From assembly GCA_002633005.1 (NCBI GenBank), contig NMRA01000035.1, positions 540,863 to 604,862 of the forward strand: a DNA stretch of 64,000 nt, read 5' to 3'. The position numbers were made by a program, and so were the translations under genes. This stretch comes from Phoronis australis (lineage: Eukaryota > Phoronida > Phoronidae). This document shows positions 58,326 to 64,000 of this stretch, piece after piece; the stretch's first letter is position 1; every line of letters starts with the position of its first letter. The notes under the pieces are model-generated. The model made no database searches and had not been told where the DNA came from. It saw only the letters and a program-made list of their open reading frames with translations.

Positions 58326-59582
58326 ACGCACAACTCACGGCTCCGAACGTGGTATCCCGTTTTTTTCCTTAGTCCTCTCGCTTTTTTGCCCACATCGTCG
58401 GAAATTCGAGCCCCCCATATTACAGGCTGGGTGCGCGCATGTTTGTTATCCGATCAAGCTGGTCACATTGTCAGAATATCATATAGAATGTCTCAATGTA
58501 CTATCTATTTGCCTGTCTATCTGTCAGCATGTCCTTCCGTGCGTGCGTCCGTCTGTCTATCTACTTACCTGTCTGTCTATTAGTATATTAAGAAGTTGCG
58601 ACGAAGGCTAAAATCTTCTCATGTAACTATAACCAAGTATGACGAATCATAGCGACTCGGTGATTTTGGTGCTGTGAAAAAAGAGTTAGTCTGACACATT
58701 TCACAATGGATGTGATAGTAATGTGCATGCGTTGTAAAAGTTTAGTAACAGAAATCGTGTCGCAGATGTGGGAGGTATAAGCTAGGAAACCAAACAAGGT
58801 TCTGTATCGACTCGCATGAGTCAGCTGTACGGATGCGTCGTGATTAAATGTTTCAATACTACGGACTCGTCAATGAGCTGATTGGGAATTAATCAAATTT
58901 CAACTAGAGTAGCTATGATTTAGATCTCTCATATGACCGTATAAGTGTGACTGAAAACCGTGTTTAAAAATCGTGTACTTTTAGAGCAACAGAGATAAAA
59001 ACGTCATTACATTGGACAAATTGAAGAGTAAAATCGATGTAAAACGATCAGTGTACAGACTTCGCATGCCTTCACTTGTCGCATATGTTAACGTGACCTT
59101 AGTAGTCATCATGTTAGAGAGTGGTGACTCGGTAAAATACCTTGCGTCTTGTAAAATCGACGATTTCTGATTATTAATGGCTCTTGCAACTCTTTCAAAT
59201 GAACACGAGTGACAACGTTTCTTGCTTATTCTCCACTTGTGACAGCTCTGTTTGCGATGTTTTGGTAATGAAAGTTCACCCCTGCCCGTGCATGGCAGCC
59301 ATCGTGAATGAAGCACGATTCTGTATGGCGATCGTGAACGCAAAGTTAAGCGATCGAGAACGAAGATTCTTTCTGTACAATTGGTGTTATCGATTCGTTC
59401 AATAAACGGTGTTCTGCTGTTGATAAGTTGTTTTTGTGAAGTGACATCGGTTTCATGACGTCGAGTAGTTTCAGAACAGAATGACGCTCTAAGTTGAAAT
59501 TAAAATGTCACCGGTCAGCGCCCTATTTGCCTTTCCATTACTTTCTAATATTACCTTTACCATGGTAATGCCTTCCTGATAA

Positions 59583-59664
59583 TAATGATGATGATGACGA
59601 TGACGATGACGATGACGATGGTGATGGCGATGGTGATGATGATGGTGATTGTGATGATGACGAT
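59583..59664. repeat. GAT/GAC/GGT trinucleotide microsatellite
   Basis: About 80 bp of GATGATGAC/GATGGTGAT-type triplets. On the minus strand it yields a false His/Arg-rich peptide. Confidence 0.9.
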
Positions 59665-61639
59665 AAAACTTATTTATATCTCTTTTCATGGAGATAAACA
59701 ACAGAGTCGTTGTCTTTGCTGACACGTTTAATTAGAGACCAAACATATACTTAAAAATACAATAATCACAACCAAACACTATAAATTTTTTAATCCCTTT
59801 TAACTAAAATCAAGGAGTACTAGTCTTTGGCAGTCAATGGCAAATATCTTGCGCTGTCAATTGACATGAAGGAGAAAACCTTCCCTCATCATTGAGACAT
59901 AAAGTCAAGTTAAGCATTAAGGACCTTCATGCACTTTGAATGACTGTGGAAAACCCTTTGTCAGAAAAACAAATTCCATCATGCAGCCTATAAAGCTTTT
60001 CTTGCACTTGCACGGATAATAACAACTCGAGATGGTGTGTACATGATTAAAGTCTCGTCAAGTGCGTTATTTGTTGGTGTTTCAGTTTCCTGTTATTATT
60101 ATCACCAATCCAAGTATATTTTGCATCCTAGACCCGACTAACAGATTTCATATTGTTTAGACACAGCGCCCACTAAAAGTGCCGAAGGTGGCTACTTAAT
60201 TACACCCAAACTGTTTTACGAACCATTTTTATAACGAGGTTCGTGTTTACAGTTGTCTGAGTACTGATTAGGCTAATTGCCACGGTGTAATGTGACCGCC
60301 GAGGTCGAGGGTCAGAATACGACTTTGAATGCATTCTAAACAAAGCCACGTGGAATTATTTATGTCATTCAAATAATGATTTACAAAAAATCGACGTTAA
60401 GACACTTTAGGTCAGCTTGTAGATGGTCAGTTCAAGCCATAGGTGACTGAAGACAACGTTTTAATATTATTCCACTAAGTTGTATTAATATTTTCTATTC
60501 ACTGTGAACTAATTTCCGGCCATCAACAGCTTCTCGTAATTCTTACACTGTATTATTTTAGAGCCGTTGTAAACACTTTGTTTGCGTTTTGTAAAAAAAA
60601 TAATTAAAGCGCAGCACTCTTATCGTTCTGTTCTAAATATCTCGTCACACTGAACTGCCAAATTGAAGCCTTGAAGTGTAATCAAGACACCAAGAATGCA
60701 AAACGACAGTCTTTTTTCTTTTACTATCACACTTTTGTCAAAAGTTACCACACTGAATTTTATCTTCAGGAACAAATTTTTACCTTATACTTCAAAGGGG
60801 ACACGCTCTCCGTGGGCCAAAATTTATGTCATTGTAATCATGTTCCCAGTGTATTTATGCGATCTAAACGTGCTTCAAAACACTAGCATTGAGCGCCACT
60901 ACGCCGTGAGCAATATTTTTTTCATAGTTGATGAAGCATGCGTTACACAAGGAAGACTTTTATCTTCCTGTTTACAGCAATAAAACTAAAATAGAATCCT
61001 GCAATTTCAAGGGACGTTGTCGGCTTTACGCCGGCCGAAAAACGCATTTTTATTATTGTTTGAAGAATACTAGACGTCTTGCAGTTATTAGTTTTGACCA
61101 GTGGCTGTAATATAATCTTTTTACTCGAAACTGAACTCGGTATTATTTTTAACATTTTTCGTTCTACTTTGGTATGAATACAAGATAAGTGCATATTATT
61201 CTGAGCATGGTTTACATGGATGACTTGCATGTAATCCTATTTTGCATTTGATAACCCCCGTATTGAAGTCGAGTCTGGAATTTCGAGTGTTTACTGGAGT
61301 TTGCACCTCGAATCTAGGGGTTATCAAATGCGAATTTGAATGCAGGGTAGTTTTCTTAGTCCATCATGATGATAGACTCAAACGGAGAATAATAAATAAT
61401 TATCCAAAGTTGCTAACGAAGGAGAATTGTAATAAATTTTCAAGTTCCATTCAGTTTCGAATAAAAAATTAGACCCCGGGCCTGAGCTGTAAAGCAACAA
61501 AGACGCTATTATAATTATTATTATTATTGTTATCTTAGTACAAATCGCCAATTCTTGCCTTTGTCTATTATACAACCACTGAAATCGAGACTGGCTACTA
61601 CTGCTTAAATCACAATGTTATAATTATGGAATGGAGTCG

Positions 61640-61700
61640 AGCTCTGCCAGCAGCCGGAGCGTTTGGTAGTGACTGTGATTGCAGGTTCGATTCCACGCTG
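61640..61700 (+). repeat. possible tRNA-derived SINE head
   Basis: GGTTCGATTCC at 61684-61694 is a perfect pol III B box. The expected A box about 35 bases upstream is only approximate (GCCGGAGCGTTTGGTAG). No tRNA fold. Confidence 0.28.
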
Positions 61701-62521
61701 AGGCTATCTCAGCAAATCACGTTACTCGACGATAATATCCCTTTGAAAAGTATGAAAAAATCTGCTATCAAAATATTATGCTTTTTTGAGTGGATGTTGC
61801 GCTCATAGCGATTTCTTGGCAGTGTATGTTATCAATTAAGTTTATAAAATGAAACAATTTATTAACAAATCCTTAAACTACACCCCAGGTCTGTTTCATG
61901 AAATCGATTTAAGACAAAAGTTTGGCGGTTACGCTCCCACCTTGCTGTTGCGGAAGAAAAGCTTAGACAAGTAAGTATAAGTGGATCACAGTCTAGAAAT
62001 AATTTACAGAAATTATCTCAGTAATAGCAGAGGATGTTCTCAGAGGCTGGACTTCTGCTCAAGTGAGATTTAGACATTTATCTAAAATAGTCATGTGGAT
62101 CGTGAGACCAAGTTTCTGACTTGAGCCACTTTTCATAAACGGGCCTGCATTCCATTGTTGCGTGACTTCATTTTATATATTGAAAAACTGAACTAGCTCA
62201 CTGTCGCGTGACATATGAGTATTTGCCAGTTTGTGTTCCTTATCGCTCTGTCGTCATTGCGTTCACGATGGCTTCGCTGTGTAGCAAAGGGTCTAAAATA
62301 AAAAAATCTTCATGAAACTTTGGAAAACGAGCGTTACTTAACTTAATTTAATAAGTGACTGACACCAAATTTCGTCTACGATTGCGGTTTGGCCGGGGTG
62401 AAGATTAAAGTTGCATTCTATTCTCATAAATCGCATGCAATTTCCATTGTAAAGCACACATAGATTTGACAAGCTGCACGAAGCATGTGTTACACAGTGT
62501 CAAGCACCGCAACTTTAAAAG

Positions 62522-62716
62522 CAATTTAGAACCGAATTAGAGAAAAAGAAAAAGGCAGTTTACGAGAAACGAATCGTTGCGTCGAGGTACGCTGTCCTCG
62601 AGAATGCCCGTGTGGAACGCGAGAAAGGAAGGTTGTCTACCCTTCGCATCAGACACGACCAAAAACACGGCAGGCTTGTCGCTTTTGGTATTAAAGCTGC
62701 AATTCGCCCATCTTAA
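62522..62716 (+). CDS. candidate terminal exon, basic helical protein
   Basis: From an acceptor-like ACTTTAAAAG, 64 codons run to a TAA at 62714-62716. It starts QFRTELEKKKKAVYEK and ends GRLVAFGIKAAIRPS, rich in Lys, Arg and Glu with helical periodicity, and GC-richer than its surroundings. An in-frame stop just upstream means it must be spliced to an earlier exon if real. A short ATG-started segment at 62268 (MASLCSKGSKIKK) does not join in frame. No domain recognised; it could also be a transposon remnant. Confidence 0.4.
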   Translation, partial: QFRTELEKKKKAVYEKRIVASRYAVLENARVEREKGRLSTLRIRHDQKHGRLVAFGIKAAIRPS

Positions 62717-64000
62717 CTGTCAATGTTGAATTCTAAATCGAAGCAGATTAGGGTTTAAAATCAATACCACGTTCATCCGATCTCAGGCAGTGCGAACATG
62801 ATGCGCCGTTTTAGTTTTACTGTCGGCCAACTCAAATAAACTCAACTGAAGTGTTTTCTTGAATCGCAGATGATTTCAGTGTTCTTGTTGGTAACTAAAA
62901 TTGAATCCTGTAGTAACGAATGTCACTAATGAGGTCGTTTTTATGAGAATAAATCCCTTGATCAAATTTTGTTTTTAGCCAGCTCAACAGCGGGGCGAAA
63001 TGCAGCATTGAGCGATAAATTCTGGTTGTGTCCCGTACAACATACTTGGTACATTGCTTTCAGTGGCGAAATTAGAGGGGGGTCAAGGCGGCCATGTCCC
63101 CCCCAAAACTCTCTGACGGGCAAAATCCTGGCTAATACTATGCCTTGCCCCCCTAACTAAAAATCCTGGATACGTCCCTGGCTTTCAGTTCAAATTCGTT
63201 GAATTCGGCATGCGCAAAGTTCAAAACTCTTGAAATTTTAGTAATGTACGTAGCAAATAGAATAAATATTGTTTTTGAGAGACTATATAGGATACGTCGA
63301 ACATGAAGATGTCGACCTTTCAGTTGTGGATTCAATATGTGGTCAAACTACTGTTTCATGAAAATGGATAGGTTACTATAGGCTAATTCCTTCACGTACA
63401 TATACTAGTGCATTATTTGACCATAGTAATAGACTGGAGCATCGATAACTCAATGCGACGACGTACAGTTGCTCGTGACGAGTTCTTATAGTAGGCTATT
63501 ACAGATTTGGTTTATAACGAGTCCGTGTTGATGTTTTTAGAGTGGGTGTTGCAAAATGCGTCACATCTTGCACTAGAAGAAACATGAACCATTGGCCCGC
63601 TTCTCATGCGCGTTGTGCATGGTTACAAACTGATACTAAAACACAAAGATCAAGCCAACACAGCAAAAGGTGAAAAACTTGCCATTCATATTTATTTTGT
63701 ATAAACCACCAATGAAATCTCGCAATAGAGCGCAGTTACAGATACTGACGATGTAATTTATTTGAAACGCAATCACTGTTCTTTCACCAAACACATGGCA
63801 ACAGTTCGTCACAAGTCATCATGAGTAATGATGAGGCCAAAATGTGCACTAAAGTGCGCTTTGTCGCAATATTTTGCCACACTATGCTCTTAACGAGTCC
63901 GTTATGGTCGTAACGAATCTCAACCCGCAGTGTACAGACCCCTCATATCGTGAAAATAGAAGTACATGTATCAATGAGCAGGTTTACGTATAATTCATCA
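62717..64000. other. gene-free end of window
   Basis: Holds MITE copy 4 (63061-63180). Otherwise no exon or repeat was recognised. Confidence 0.4.
63061..63180 (-). mobile_element. hAT-like MITE copy 4 (5-bp target duplication)
   Basis: A 120-bp element starting CAGTGGCG and ending ACGTCCCTG, flanked directly by GCTTT on both sides (63056-63060 and 63181-63185). It shares CAAAATCCTGGCTAATACT with copy 3. With copy 1 (CTGTT) this is the second clear 5-bp duplication for the family. Confidence 0.85.

Larger units (their letters stand above)
55071..62521. other. gene-poor stretch
   Basis: Holds family A copy 5, family B copy 2 with a hairpin and an N, a trinucleotide microsatellite and a CTGT/CTAT-type tract near 58500-58580. 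An open stretch after an acceptor-like AATTTAACAG at 55411 is too weak to call. No domain was recognised in any ORF. Confidence 0.4.

Noticed and set aside
59489-59725. His-rich minus ORF
   Set aside because: Translation of the GAT/GAC microsatellite.

Overview
The window is animal nuclear DNA. Genes are split by GT-AG introns, mitochondrial-enzyme and secreted-protein genes are present, and long AT-rich non-coding tracts are filled with non-LTR retrotransposon relics, MITE-like elements, minisatellites and microsatellites. There are no operons and no CRISPR. Frequent TAGGCCTA and ACATGTA words, together with the gene types, fit an invertebrate deuterostome such as an ambulacrarian. That placement is an inference; I cannot name the species.

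Layout. (1) 1-6.4 kb, minus strand: the 5' part of a small beta-barrel (lipocalin/FABP-like) gene, with exons at 6408-6364, 6280-6228 and 3543-3450 and perhaps a later exon near 251-7. A perfect 48-bp x 12 minisatellite (2486-3061) lies downstream. (2) 8.3-8.8 kb, minus: an L1-like reverse-transcriptase relic. (3) 10.8-16.3 kb, plus: an eight-exon gene for a secreted serine protease homolog with two N-terminal six-cysteine domains and a mutated catalytic triad. (4) 19.1-20.6 kb, minus: a two-exon cellular gene built on a Gypsy-integrase-type H2C2 zinc finger with no DDE core. (5) 24.4-28.2 kb, plus: an intronless 1,239-codon ORF of unknown family. It is internally duplicated, acidic, full of 11-residue repeats, and preceded by two perfect TGACGTCA (CRE) palindromes. 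(6) 35.8-51.2 kb, minus: a complete six-exon MTHFD2-type mitochondrial folate gene. Its introns hold a decayed LINE (43.7-46.4 kb), a second LINE relic, dispersed repeats and two 18-bp minisatellites. (7) 51.7-55.1 kb: a large foldback (inverted-repeat) structure. (8) 55-64 kb: mostly gene-poor repeats, with one plausible terminal exon at 62522-62716.

The genes do not form one pathway. MTHFD2 belongs to mitochondrial one-carbon metabolism, and the protease homolog is probably extracellular (immunity or clotting-type cascades are only a guess). The two most unusual protein-coding loci are the repeat-rich ORF at 24.5 kb and the integrase-derived gene at 19-20.6 kb. Two single-base N characters (34030 and 58287) sit exactly at repeat junctions and mark doubtful assembly.
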